Assembly (NCBI GenBank): GCA_963821925.1
Contig: CAWGFO010000001.1
Coordinates: forward strand, 372,001 to 436,000
Direction: 5' to 3'
Origin: JAOUEA01 sp963821925
GTDB taxonomy: Bacteria; Actinomycetota; UBA4738; HRBIN12
Length of the DNA: 64,000 bases
In this document: positions 35,507 through 44,060 of the stretch, piece after piece
How the letters are laid out: each line of letters starts with the position of its first letter
Numbering within the stretch: position 1 is the first letter of the stretch
Notes under the pieces: model-generated
Database searches by the model: none
Told to the model about the DNA's origin: nothing
Seen by the model: the letters and a program-made list of their open reading frames with translations, nothing else
Position numbers and translations under genes: made by a program

Positions 35507-36183
35507 GGGTCGGTGAACCCGATCTCCTTGTGCGTCCCGTCGCAGAAGGGCTTGTTCCCGGAATGGCCGCACCGGCAGAGCGTCTGACGGTTGCGGACCT
35601 CGTACCGCTCGCCGTCGGGGCCGATCACCGGCACGCCGCCGCGCACCAAGATCGGCCCGTCGTTCGAGATCGCGACGCCCGGCTCGAGCGTCGGCTCCAC
35701 CTCGTCGGCATCGCGGGTCGGCGCCCACGCGAGGGTGCCCGACGGGCAGAGCTCCACCATCCGCTGCAGCCGCGCCCTCGTCTCGGGGTCGGCGGTCTCA
35801 CCGAGCATCCGCCAGACGTTCGTGAATCGGGTCCCGCAGTAGCCGGCATGCGTGCAGAGCGAGTGGTCGTCGGTCATCACGATCTCGGGGCCGAGGAAGC
35901 GCCGCGCCCGGGCGGAACGCGGACCGGTGTCGGCGGTGACGGCCGGATCCCAGTCGGCCGTCTCGTGGCTGTCGTCGCAGAACGGCTTGTTCGACGACGT
36001 GCCGCAGCGGCACAGGCGGACGACCGGGGCGTCGGCGCCCTCGAGCGGCTCGACCGGCGCCCAATCGATCGGCTCGCCGTACTCGGTCTCGATCTGGTGC
36101 GTCCGCCCGATCGGCAGGCCGACCACCTCGTACGGGCCGTCGGCGGTCACCCGGATCTCCGGCTGCTGGGCTGCCTCGTCCAT
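35503..36183 (-). CDS. CDGSH iron-sulfur protein with a central Fer4_19-like domain
   Basis: 226 residues with three apparent cluster sites. CDGSH motif 1 is Cys58, Cys60, Cys69, His73. A central divergent ferredoxin-like block has CTHAGYC (110-116) and ELCPSGTLAW (Cys146), matching the Fer4_19 mono-cluster domain. CDGSH motif 2 is Cys203, Cys205, Cys214, His218 at the C-terminus. It leads a two-gene operon with the smaller CDGSH gene and is divergent from a GntR regulator 44 bases away, which may control it. Confidence 0.88.
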   Translation of the reverse strand: MDEAAQQPEIRVTADGPYEVVGLPIGRTHQIETEYGEPIDWAPVEPLEGADAPVVRLCRCGTSSNKPFCDDSHETADWDPAVTADTGPRSARARRFLGPEIVMTDDHSLCTHAGYCGTRFTNVWRMLGETADPETRARLQRMVELCPSGTLAWAPTRDADEVEPTLEPGVAISNDGPILVRGGVPVIGPDGERYEVRNRQTLCRCGHSGNKPFCDGTHKEIGFTDP

Positions 36184-36191
36184 CGGACGTC

Positions 36192-36197
36192 TAGCAT
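36192..36197 (+). promoter_or_regulatory. -10 box TAGCAT for the GntR gene in the 44-base divergent gap
   Basis: TAGCAT lies 30 bases before the ATG at 36228; GGAGGAA lies 5 bases before that ATG. The gap also must hold the promoter of the CDGSH operon on the other strand. Confidence 0.4.
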
Positions 36198-36227
36198 CGC
36201 AGCATCCGAGGGGTCGGAGGAAGCCCG

Positions 36228-36608
36228 ATGCACGAGCTCGGCATCACGATCGACCGTAGCGCCCGCGAGCCTGCGTCCGTCCAACTCAAGTCCGGGCTGC
36301 GCCGCCTGATCGACGCGGGCGGACTCGAGGGCGGCGAGCGGCTCCCCACCGTCCGCGCGTTCGCCGCCCACCTCGGCGTCGTCCCGAACACCGTGGCGCG
36401 GGCGTACCGCGAGCTCGAAGCGGAGCGATACCTGGTCGGCCGAGGCAGAGCGGGGACGTTCGTCGCCGACGAACCACCGGGTCCGGCGGCCGCACCGAGC
36501 GTCGATGACCTGGCGAGGGCGTACCTCGTGCGCGCCAGGGCAGCGAACATCGCCGACGAGGTGGCGATCGACGCCGTCCTGCGGGCGGCACGGATCTCAC
36601 CGGACTGA
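36228..36608 (+). CDS. GntR-family transcriptional regulator, YtrA type
   Basis: 126 residues. The N-terminal winged helix-turn-helix has VQLKSGLRRLIDAGGLEGGERLPTVRAFAAHLGV and TVARAYRELEAERYLVGRGRAGTFV, the GntR DNA-binding blocks. The short C-terminal tail (about 45 residues) lacks an effector-binding domain, as in the YtrA subfamily. Such regulators often control a neighbouring operon; here the divergent CDGSH pair is the nearest candidate, although YtrA types more often control ABC transporters. Confidence 0.88.
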   Translation: MHELGITIDRSAREPASVQLKSGLRRLIDAGGLEGGERLPTVRAFAAHLGVVPNTVARAYRELEAERYLVGRGRAGTFVADEPPGPAAAPSVDDLARAYLVRARAANIADEVAIDAVLRAARISPD

Positions 36609-36681
36609 CCCCTCTCCCTCCACGGCCGACGCCCCTTCACGTGCGAAGCTCACACGTCAGTCGCCACGAGGAGGACGCACG

Positions 36682-37671
36682 ATGAGGACCTGGCTCCGAA
36701 GGATCGCGATCGTCGGAACGGCCGTCGCGTCGGCGTTCGCGTTCGCCGCCCCCGCTCACGCCAGCTTCCCCGGTCAGGACGGGGTGGCCTTCGCCCGCTT
36801 CGACGGCACCGACGCGACGGTCCACACGATGGACCTCGACGGCAGCGGCCTGAAGACCCCGGTCAAGGCGCTGGGCGCGATGTTCCCGCGGTTCCTCTCC
36901 GCGTCGCTCTCGCCGGACGGCACGAAGATCGTGTACGCGCGGGCGATCAGCGACACGAACATCGACCTCTTCGTGAAGACGATCGGCGGCGGCGTCGACC
37001 GCATCACGAACACGGACGGGATCTGGGAGTACTCGGCGAGCTGGGCGCCGTCGGGCAAGCGCATCGTGTTCGCCGAGACCGACAACGCGAGCTATGGCCG
37101 CATGGCCGTGATGAAGGCCGACGGCACCAACTACGTCCCGATCTTCACGAGCCCTATCGGCTTCGTCTGGTACCCGAGCTGGTCGCCCGACGGCACCTAC
37201 CTGATCTTCTCCACGTTCGACGGCAGCGACGTCGAGGTCTTCATCGGGACCCCGTTCTCCAGCACCAAGGTCGCTGCGCTCACCGACAACGGCATCGACG
37301 ACTACGCCGGCGACTGGTCGCCGAACGGCGGGCGGATCGCCTTCGTGCGCGAGCTGGGCGTGCCGGTCGCGCCGGTGTTCGGCCGTGGCCTGCGGTTCGG
37401 CGCGCCGATCCGGCGCGGCCCCGGCACCCTCGGGGACGTCTACACGATGCGATCCGACGGCACGCATCCGTTCCAGGTGACCGACGACACGAACGCCTTC
37501 GGCCGCGTGATCTACGGGACACGGACCTCGCTGATCGTCTCGCGCCTCGCTCACGGCTCGCTCGACCTGTACTCGGTCTCGACGGGAGGCGGAGGGTTCA
37601 CCCGACTGACGAGGACCTCGAAGACCTACAACGTCGTCGACTTCGCGAAGTACGTGATCGGCACCGCGTAG
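36682..37671 (+). CDS. Secreted TolB-like beta-propeller protein
   Basis: 329 residues. A Sec signal peptide ends near AHASF (about residue 30). At least four PD40/WD40-like blades follow: SLSPDGTKIVYAR, SWAPSGKRIVFAE, SWSPDGTYLIFST and DWSPNGGRIAFVR. No enzyme or membrane domain is seen. GAGGAGG precedes the ATG at the right distance. It is probably an exported binding protein; ligand and partner are unknown. Confidence 0.85.
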   Translation: MRTWLRRIAIVGTAVASAFAFAAPAHASFPGQDGVAFARFDGTDATVHTMDLDGSGLKTPVKALGAMFPRFLSASLSPDGTKIVYARAISDTNIDLFVKTIGGGVDRITNTDGIWEYSASWAPSGKRIVFAETDNASYGRMAVMKADGTNYVPIFTSPIGFVWYPSWSPDGTYLIFSTFDGSDVEVFIGTPFSSTKVAALTDNGIDDYAGDWSPNGGRIAFVRELGVPVAPVFGRGLRFGAPIRRGPGTLGDVYTMRSDGTHPFQVTDDTNAFGRVIYGTRTSLIVSRLAHGSLDLYSVSTGGGGFTRLTRTSKTYNVVDFAKYVIGTA

Positions 37672-37709
37672 TTCCGCCGGAGCTGCGCGCCCCGCGTCAT
37701 CCCGGGCCC

Positions 37710-37715
37710 TATACT
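37710..37715 (+). promoter_or_regulatory. -10 box TATACT, leaderless start of helicase gene
   Basis: TATACT ends 8 bases before the ATG at 37724; no ribosome site is present. Confidence 0.5.
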
Positions 37716-37723
37716 CCGAACAC

Positions 37724-39760
37724 ATGTTCGGAGACCTGAACGACGCGCAACGCGAGGCCGTCACGCACGGCGAGGGCCCCCTGCTGATCGTCGCGGGCGC
37801 GGGCACCGGCAAGACCACCACCCTCGCGGCCCGCGTGGCGTGGCTCGTCGAGCAGGGCGTCCGGCCCGAAAGGTTGCTGCTGCTCACGTTCAGCCGCCGC
37901 GCCGCGCGGGAGATGCTCTCTCGGGCCGAACGGCTCTCCGGGACGCGCGACACCGGCCGGGTCGTGGGTGGCACGTTCCATGCGGTGGCGAACCGCCTGC
38001 TTCGGCTCCAGGGCCGGCCGCTCGGCCTGCGACCCGACTTCACGGTGCTCGACCAGGCCGACGCCGCCGACGTGATGAACTTGCTCCGCGACGAGCTCGG
38101 GTTCAGCGCGCGCGAACGGCGGTTCCCGCGGAAGGAGACGCTGGCGGGCATCTACTCGCGCACCGTGAACGCCGGCGAGAAGCTCGGCGACGTCCTGCAG
38201 CGTCACTACCCCTGGTGCCTCGACGAGGCCGAGGGGATCCGCGAGATCTTCCAGGCGTACACCGCGCGCAAGCGCGCGCAGAACGTCCTGGACTACGACG
38301 ACCTGCTGCTGTTCTGGAAGGCGCTCGCGTGGAGCGAGGCGACCCGGGGTCCGCTGGCCGCGATGTTCGACCACGTGCTCGTCGACGAGTACCAGGACAC
38401 GAACGCGCTGCAGGCCGACATCCTCGAGGGCCTACGGCCCGAGGGTACGCCACGGAACCTCACGGTCGTCGGCGACGACGCCCAATCGATCTACGGGTTC
38501 CGCGCGGCGACCGTCCGCAACATCCTCGAGTTCCCCGACCGCTTCCCCGGGGCGACGGTGGTGAAGCTCGAACGGAACTACCGCTCGACGACGCCGATCC
38601 TCGGCGCCTCCAACGCGGTGATCTCGCTCAGCCCCCAGCGTCACGAGAAGACGCTGTGGAGCGACCGGCCCGGAGACCGCACGCCGACCCTCCGGACGTG
38701 CCTCGACGAGGCGGAGCAGTGCGACGCGGTCTGCCGCACCGTGCTGGAGCACCGCGAGGAAGGCGTGCCCCTCAAGGAACAGGCGGTGCTCTTCCGCACC
38801 GGGCATCACAGCGACCTGCTCGAGGTCGAGCTCGCTCGCCGCAACATCCCGTTCGTGAAGTTCGGCGGCCTGAAGTTCATGGAGGCCGCGCACGTGAAGG
38901 ACACGCTCGCGCTACTCCGCGTACTCGAGAACCCGTTCGACGAGATCAGCTGGTTCCGCGTCCTGCAGCTCCCCGACGGGATGGGGCCGGCGACCGCACG
39001 GCGACTGATGGATCGGCTCGCCGTGCGCCGGGTCGACGACGAGCAGCGGTCGCCGCTCGTCGCGTTCCTCGAGGAATCGCTCGAGGTGCCCAAGGCGGCC
39101 GCCGCGGGGATCCGCGAGCTGCGGAGCGCACTCGCGGGATGCGCCGACGAGGCGAGGCTCACCCCCGCCGGGCAGGTCGAGCGGCTCCGCACGTTCCTCG
39201 AACCGGTGTTCGCGAAGCGGTACGAGGCGCCCGCCGCCCGGCTCGCCGACCTGGACCAGCTCGCGCTCCTCGCGACCGGCTACGAGGCCCGTGGCCGGTT
39301 CCTGAGCGAGCTCACCCTCGATCCGCCGTCGTCCACCGGCGATCTCGCGGGCCCTCCCCTGCTCGACGAGGACTACCTCGTGCTGTCCACGATCCACAGC
39401 GCGAAGGGCCTGGAGTGGGATGTCGTGCACGTGATCCATGCCGCCGACGGCATGATCCCGTCCGACATGGCCACCGGCGACGACCACGAGATCGAGGAGG
39501 AACGCCGGCTCCTGTACGTGGCGCTGACCCGTCCGCGCGACGCACTCCACGTCTACCTGCCGATGCGGTACTACCGGCGTCCGCGCGGCCTCGAGGACCC
39601 GCACTCGTACGCGCAGCTCTCCCGGTTCCTGGCGCCCGAAGAGGTGCGTGCCCGATTCGAGGCGATCGCCCCGGCCACCGAGCCCGAGCCCGACGGGGTG
39701 GTCGACCTGACGGGGACGGCGGACGTCGACGCGTTCCTCGCCGGGCTCTGGGCGGACTGA
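37724..39760 (+). CDS. UvrD/Rep-family ATP-dependent DNA helicase
   Basis: 678 residues, a standard superfamily 1A helicase length. Motifs in order: Q motif LNDAQREAV, motif I AGAGTGKTTT, motif II VDEYQDTN, motif III GDDAQSIYGFR, motif IV KLERNYRST, motif V STIHSAKGLEWDVVHVI and motif VI RRLLYVALTRPRD. It unwinds DNA 3' to 5'. It lacks a nuclease domain, so it is not a RecB/AddA form. It could be UvrD itself or an UvrD2-like paralogue. Confidence 0.92.
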   Translation: MFGDLNDAQREAVTHGEGPLLIVAGAGTGKTTTLAARVAWLVEQGVRPERLLLLTFSRRAAREMLSRAERLSGTRDTGRVVGGTFHAVANRLLRLQGRPLGLRPDFTVLDQADAADVMNLLRDELGFSARERRFPRKETLAGIYSRTVNAGEKLGDVLQRHYPWCLDEAEGIREIFQAYTARKRAQNVLDYDDLLLFWKALAWSEATRGPLAAMFDHVLVDEYQDTNALQADILEGLRPEGTPRNLTVVGDDAQSIYGFRAATVRNILEFPDRFPGATVVKLERNYRSTTPILGASNAVISLSPQRHEKTLWSDRPGDRTPTLRTCLDEAEQCDAVCRTVLEHREEGVPLKEQAVLFRTGHHSDLLEVELARRNIPFVKFGGLKFMEAAHVKDTLALLRVLENPFDEISWFRVLQLPDGMGPATARRLMDRLAVRRVDDEQRSPLVAFLEESLEVPKAAAAGIRELRSALAGCADEARLTPAGQVERLRTFLEPVFAKRYEAPAARLADLDQLALLATGYEARGRFLSELTLDPPSSTGDLAGPPLLDEDYLVLSTIHSAKGLEWDVVHVIHAADGMIPSDMATGDDHEIEEERRLLYVALTRPRDALHVYLPMRYYRRPRGLEDPHSYAQLSRFLAPEEVRARFEAIAPATEPEPDGVVDLTGTADVDAFLAGLWAD

Positions 39761-39763
39761 CGC

Positions 39764-39769
39764 TACGCT
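39764..39769 (+). promoter_or_regulatory. -10 box TACGCT, leaderless start of HAD gene
   Basis: TACGCT ends 6 bases before the ATG at 39776, directly after the helicase stop. Confidence 0.45.
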
Positions 39770-39775
39770 GAGCGT

Positions 39776-40438
39776 ATGCCCGCGCCCGATGCCGTGTTGC
39801 TCGACCTCTACGACACGCTCGTGTGGAGCGACTGGTGGGGATGGCAGGAACGTTTGGCCGGGGAGCTCGGCGTCACGCACGAGGACGTCGGGCGCGCCTT
39901 CGACCTGACACGACCGGCCCGCTCGACGGGCGCCCATGCCGACGCCGACGAAGATCTCGCCTCGGTGATCCGGGCCCTCGGGATCGATCCCGGCGCCGAG
40001 CTGATCGCGCGTCTGCGCGGCCTCGAGCACGCGCACATCGAGGAGGGCGGCGTGACGCTGTACGACGACTCGCTGCCCGTCGTGCGGGCGCTCCGCGCCC
40101 GGGGGGTCGGGACCGCCCTCGTGAGTAACTGCTCGCACAACACGCGCCCGCTCGTCGAACGGCTCGGGCTCGAGGAGGAGTTCGACCAGGTGATCCTGTC
40201 GGTCGAGGTGCGGGCGATGAAGCCGGATCCGGCGATCTACCGGATCACGCTCGACCGCTTGGGCATCGAGGACGCGACACGGGCGGTGTTCGTCGACGAT
40301 CAGACCTCGTACTGCGACGGAGCAGCGGCGGTGGGCCTGCAGACCTACCTGATCCTGCGCCCGGAGGAGGCCGCCGAGGGCCGCCCCGCGAACGCCGACG
40401 CCTACCGCACGATCGAGACGCTCACGGCCCTGCTGTGA
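39776..40438 (+). CDS. HAD-superfamily hydrolase
   Basis: 220 residues. Motif I is LLDLYDTLV with Tyr at +2 from the nucleophile Asp, as in haloacid dehalogenase-like members. Motif II is the Ser in LVSNCSH, motif III the Lys in AMKPDPAIY, and motif IV is VFVDDQTSY. A helical cap lies between motifs I and II. It is likely a phosphatase on a small molecule; substrate unknown. Confidence 0.88.
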   Translation: MPAPDAVLLDLYDTLVWSDWWGWQERLAGELGVTHEDVGRAFDLTRPARSTGAHADADEDLASVIRALGIDPGAELIARLRGLEHAHIEEGGVTLYDDSLPVVRALRARGVGTALVSNCSHNTRPLVERLGLEEEFDQVILSVEVRAMKPDPAIYRITLDRLGIEDATRAVFVDDQTSYCDGAAAVGLQTYLILRPEEAAEGRPANADAYRTIETLTALL

Positions 40439-40447
40439 CCGACCGCG

Positions 40448-41110
40448 TCAGGCGGACAGGTACAGCAGCAGGATCGAGAGATAGAGCGAGGTCGCCGCGA
40501 GGATCGTGAAGACGTGCCACACCTCGTGGTAGCCGAACCACTCGGGCCAGGGATCGGGCTTGTGCGTCGCGAGCACGATCGCGCCCAGCGTGTAGATGAC
40601 GCCTCCCAACACCACGAGCGCCATGCCGATGTCCGACATCGCGCGCGAGAGCGCCGGCAGGATGAACACGGCGATCCATCCGAGCCCGATGTACATGATC
40701 CCCGAGAGCACGTGGAGGTCGACGCGGTACATCTTCGTGACGATGCCGATCGCGGCGCCGGTCCACACGACCGCCAGGACGAGCCACGACGCCGTGCCGT
40801 GCAGCGCCACGAGGCACATCGGCGTGTACGTGCCCGCGATCAGCACGAAGATCATCGAGTGGTCGAGGCGGCGCATCCGGATGTACGCCTCTTCGCTCCA
40901 TCCGCCGATGTGGTACATCGCGCTCGCGCCGAACTGCAGCTGGAGCGCGATCCAGTAGACGATCGCGCCGACCCGCGCGGCAGCACCCGGCGCGACCCAG
41001 ACCAAGAGGATGCCGGCCGGCAGCGACGCGAAGAAGCCCGCCTGGTGGAACCGCCCTCGCAGGCGGGGCTTGTCCCGCAGGTGCCGCGGGACCGTTCCGG
41101 CGTCGCTCAC
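40448..41110 (-). CDS. Hemolysin III family (HlyIII/YqfA-like) membrane protein
   Basis: 220 residues with seven hydrophobic segments. The family motifs are ASAMYHIGGWS, RRLDHSMIFVLIAGTYTP and GYHEVWHVFTI, which place His and Asp residues for a metal site as in PAQR receptors. The GTG start follows a TACCCT box by 6 bases. Despite the name, hemolysis is not shown for most members; a membrane hydrolase or lipid-homeostasis role is more likely. Confidence 0.88.
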   Translation of the reverse strand: MSDAGTVPRHLRDKPRLRGRFHQAGFFASLPAGILLVWVAPGAAARVGAIVYWIALQLQFGASAMYHIGGWSEEAYIRMRRLDHSMIFVLIAGTYTPMCLVALHGTASWLVLAVVWTGAAIGIVTKMYRVDLHVLSGIMYIGLGWIAVFILPALSRAMSDIGMALVVLGGVIYTLGAIVLATHKPDPWPEWFGYHEVWHVFTILAATSLYLSILLLYLSA

Positions 41111-41116
41111 CCCTCA

Positions 41117-41122
41117 AGGGTA
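41117..41122 (-). promoter_or_regulatory. -10 box TACCCT, leaderless start of HlyIII gene
   Basis: On the minus strand TACCCT ends 6 bases before the GTG at 41110. Confidence 0.45.
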
Positions 41123-41145
41123 GAGGCCGCCGGGGCTCGTCGGCA

Positions 41146-41151
41146 TACACT
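41146..41151 (+). promoter_or_regulatory. -10 box TACACT, leaderless start of ppk2
   Basis: TACACT ends 6 bases before the ATG at 41158. With the box at 41117 it makes a back-to-back leaderless promoter pair in a 47-base gap. Confidence 0.5.
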
Positions 41152-41157
41152 CACGGG

Positions 41158-41970
41158 ATGAAGCGAGAGAAGTTCCCCAGGAAGCTGTACGAGCGGGAGC
41201 TGTTCCGGCTGCAGGAGCAGCTCGTGCGGATGGAACAGTGGGTCGCCGATACCGGCGCCCGCGTGGTGGTCGTCTTCGAGGGCCGCGACGCGGCCGGCAA
41301 GGGCGGCACGATCAAGCGGATCACCGAGCACATGAACCCGCGCATCACGCGGCACGTCGCGTTGCCCAAGCCCACCGAACGCCAGACCACCCAGTGGTAC
41401 TTCCAGCGATACGTGGCCGAACTCCCCGCGGCGGGCGAGATCACGCTGTTCGACCGCAGCTGGTACAACCGGGCCGGCGTCGAACGGGTCCTCGGCTTCT
41501 GCACGCCCGAGGAGTACTACCGGTTCCTGCGACAGTGCCCGATCTTCGAGCGCCTGCTCGTCGAGGACGGGATCGTCCTGATCAAGTACTGGTTCTCGGT
41601 GAGCGACGACGAGCAGGAGCGACGGTTCCTGGCACGCGTGAACGACCCGATGCGCCGCTGGAAGCTCAGCGAGACCGACCTGTACTCCCGCACGAAGTGG
41701 GTCGACTACTCGCGCGCGAAGGACGAGATGTTCGTGCACACTGACATCCCGGAGGCCCGCTGGTACGTGGTCGAGGCCGACGTGAAGAAGAAGGCGCGCC
41801 TGAACTGCATCGCGCATCTCCTGTCGCAGATCCCGTGGCAGGAGATGCCGCTCCCGGCCATCGAGATCCCCGACCGACAGGTCGATGAAGGCTACGTGCG
41901 CCCGCCCCAGGACCTGTCGCCCCACGTGCCCGACCACGCCGCGACCCTCCTGGCCGACGTGGAGGAGTAG
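41158..41970 (+). CDS. ppk2: Polyphosphate kinase 2
   Basis: 270 residues. Walker A is VFEGRDAAGKGGTIKRI, the lid region is KPTERQTTQWYFQRY and Walker B is ITLFDRSWYNRAGVE, followed by WKLSETDLYSR. These are the PPK2 family motifs, in a single-domain protein of typical class I length. It transfers phosphate between polyphosphate and nucleotides. Whether it prefers GDP/ADP or monophosphates cannot be read safely. Confidence 0.93.
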   Translation: MKREKFPRKLYERELFRLQEQLVRMEQWVADTGARVVVVFEGRDAAGKGGTIKRITEHMNPRITRHVALPKPTERQTTQWYFQRYVAELPAAGEITLFDRSWYNRAGVERVLGFCTPEEYYRFLRQCPIFERLLVEDGIVLIKYWFSVSDDEQERRFLARVNDPMRRWKLSETDLYSRTKWVDYSRAKDEMFVHTDIPEARWYVVEADVKKKARLNCIAHLLSQIPWQEMPLPAIEIPDRQVDEGYVRPPQDLSPHVPDHAATLLADVEE

Positions 41971-41973
41971 CGG

Positions 41974-42651
41974 TCAGATCAGGTCGTCGATCGCCTCGAC
42001 GACGGGCTTGCGGATCCCCGTGATGAACGGGACCTCTTCCTTCGTGTAGAGCCGCGCCTTCGTTTCGCGCAGCCGCCGGATCACGTCGACGAGCGAGTCC
42101 GCCTTCTCGGCCTCGAACGCGAGGATCCACTCCCAGTCCCCCAGGCCGAAGTTGCTCGTCGTGTTCGCCAGCACCTCGGGGAACTCGCGCCCGGCGAGCC
42201 CATGGTCGCGCAGCAACTCGCCGCGCTCGTCGCGCGGCAGCAGGTACCACTCGGGCGTGCGCACGAACGGGTACACGCACAGGAAGGTCTCCGGCGGCGT
42301 GCCCTTCACGAACGCCGGCGCGTGGTCGGCCGTGAACTCCGCCGGCTTGACGACGCCCATGAAGGTCCACGTGAGGTCGGTGAGCCGGCCGATCGTCGTC
42401 CGGCGGAACTCGACCAGGGCGCGCTGCACGTCCTGCGGCGTCGGACCGTGCAGCCAGATCATCAGGTCGGCATCGGCGCGGAAACCCACCGTCGAGTACG
42501 TCCCGCGCACCGTGATCGTTCCCTCCCACGACTTATAGAGGTTCTCGATCTCCTGGACCGCATCTCGGCGATCGTCGGGGTCGGCGAGCTCCTCTCGGAG
42601 ATCGTCGCTGCCCATGAAGACCGCGTACAAGGCGTAGACCGTGTCGCTCAT
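41974..42651 (-). CDS. hemQ: Coproheme decarboxylase (HemQ, chlorite dismutase-like)
   Basis: 225 residues, the length of the actinobacterial HemQ branch. The chlorite-dismutase fold blocks are ADADLMIWLHGPTPQDVQ, FVKGTPPETFLCVYPFVRTPEWYLLP and GREFPEVLANTTSNFGLGDWEWILAFEA. HemQ turns coproheme into heme b, the last step of the coproporphyrin route. Its ATG overlaps the hemG stop (ATGA), and it closes the operon hemE-hemH-hemG-hemQ, which strongly supports HemQ rather than chlorite dismutase. Confidence 0.95.
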   Translation of the reverse strand: MSDTVYALYAVFMGSDDLREELADPDDRRDAVQEIENLYKSWEGTITVRGTYSTVGFRADADLMIWLHGPTPQDVQRALVEFRRTTIGRLTDLTWTFMGVVKPAEFTADHAPAFVKGTPPETFLCVYPFVRTPEWYLLPRDERGELLRDHGLAGREFPEVLANTTSNFGLGDWEWILAFEAEKADSLVDVIRRLRETKARLYTKEEVPFITGIRKPVVEAIDDLI

Positions 42652-44060
42652 CGGACCGTCTCCTCGCGCATCGGCGCGTCCGCGAGGTACGCGGCGACCT
42701 GCTCGGCCGTCTCGCCCGCACCGCGGACACAGTCGGGAACCCCCACGCCGTCGTAGGGCTGCCCCACGACGAAGATACCCTCGGGGAGCGCCTGCCGGAT
42801 CCGGGCAACCCGCGCTCGGTGCCCGAGTTCGTACTGCGGCATCGACGACGGCCACCGGACGACCGCCGCGTGCTCGGGCACCTCGGGCAGCGGCACGACC
42901 GCCGCGAGGTGCCGCGCGCAGCCCTCGATCAGCTCGGCGTCGTCGGCCTCGAGGATGTCCTCCTCGCCTACGGCCCCCACGTAGCAGCGCGCCACCGCGC
43001 GAGAGCCGAACGCCTCCGATGGCCACTTGCTGCTCACCCACGTGCACGCGGTCATCGGCGCTTTCCCCCGCGGCACCACGAAGCCCGATCCGTCCTGGAC
43101 CGCGTGCTGCGTGCCCTCGGGGTAGACCAGCAGGATCACCCCGGTCGAGGCGTATGGGATCCCGTCGAGCTCGCGCGCCGAGGCGGGAGCCTCGTCGGCC
43201 AGGAGCCGCGAGGCCACGGGGCTGGAGGTCGCGAGCACGACCGCGTCGGCCGCGATCGGTGCGGCGCCGTCGACCTCGACCCGCCAGCCGGCGCCATCGC
43301 GCGCGATCGCCGTCGCCGGGGTGCTCGTGCGCACCCGCTCGCCGAGCTCGTCGGCGAGCACCTCGGCGAGACGATCGACGCCACCCCGGGGTCGGACGAA
43401 CATCGGGGGCAGCGGCCCGGCGCGGCGGGCGTTCCGCGACGCCGCCTGCGAACCGCGGATCAGGCTCCCTTGCGACCGCTCCCACGCCTCGAGTTCGGGG
43501 AAGGTCGCTCGCACCGAGAGCCGGTCGACGTCACCGGCGAACAGGCCGGCGAGGAGCGGACCCACCGCACGATCGGTGACCTCGTCGCCGAGCCGGCGGC
43601 GGAGCAGCGAGCCGAGCGTCTCGTCCTCGTCGGCCTTCCGCTTCGCCTTGAGCAGGTCGAGGAGCGCGCGACGCCGCCCGGCGCGCGAGATCCCGGGCCA
43701 CCGGAACACATCGCCGACGTCACCGGGGATCCCGAAGGGCGCGTCGCGCAGGCAGGGCACGAGCCCGCGGTCGGTCCACAGGGATGCTCCGCCCGAGGCA
43801 GGCGAGATCAGCTCGCTGCCCAGGCCGAGCTCCTTGCACAGGTCCACCGCCCAGGGCTTGCGCGCCACGAACGAATCCGCGCCCGCGGGCAGTGTCAGGC
43901 CGCCCACCTCGGTCGACCTGAGCTTGCCGCCCGGACGGTCGCCTGCCTCGAGCACCATGACCTGGGGCGACACGTCCGTCTGCGTCAGCCGGAACGACGC
44001 CGTCAGCCCGGTGACCCCACCGCCGACCACGACGACCCGGCGCGGCCCGCGGTCGCTCAA
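42648..44060 (-). CDS. hemG: Coproporphyrinogen III oxidase, HemY/HemG type (protoporphyrinogen oxidase family)
   Basis: 470 residues. The FAD motif VVVVGGGVTGLTASFRL is followed by LEAGDRPGGKLRS; the C-terminus has FVVGQPYDGVGVPDCVRGA. In HemQ-containing bacteria this enzyme oxidises coproporphyrinogen III to coproporphyrin III. The start is the TTG at 44060: it overlaps the hemH stop as TTGA, keeps frame and puts MSDRGPRR directly before the FAD motif. The open frame continues upstream only in the hemH shadow. Confidence 0.93.
   Translation of the reverse strand: MSDRGPRRVVVVGGGVTGLTASFRLTQTDVSPQVMVLEAGDRPGGKLRSTEVGGLTLPAGADSFVARKPWAVDLCKELGLGSELISPASGGASLWTDRGLVPCLRDAPFGIPGDVGDVFRWPGISRAGRRRALLDLLKAKRKADEDETLGSLLRRRLGDEVTDRAVGPLLAGLFAGDVDRLSVRATFPELEAWERSQGSLIRGSQAASRNARRAGPLPPMFVRPRGGVDRLAEVLADELGERVRTSTPATAIARDGAGWRVEVDGAAPIAADAVVLATSSPVASRLLADEAPASARELDGIPYASTGVILLVYPEGTQHAVQDGSGFVVPRGKAPMTACTWVSSKWPSEAFGSRAVARCYVGAVGEEDILEADDAELIEGCARHLAAVVPLPEVPEHAAVVRWPSSMPQYELGHRARVARIRQALPEGIFVVGQPYDGVGVPDCVRGAGETAEQVAAYLADAPMREETVR

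Noticed and set aside
41974..42651. Chlorite dismutase involved in chlorite breakdown
   Set aside because: Position in a hemE-hemH-hemG operon and overlap with hemG fit HemQ; no chlorate genes nearby.
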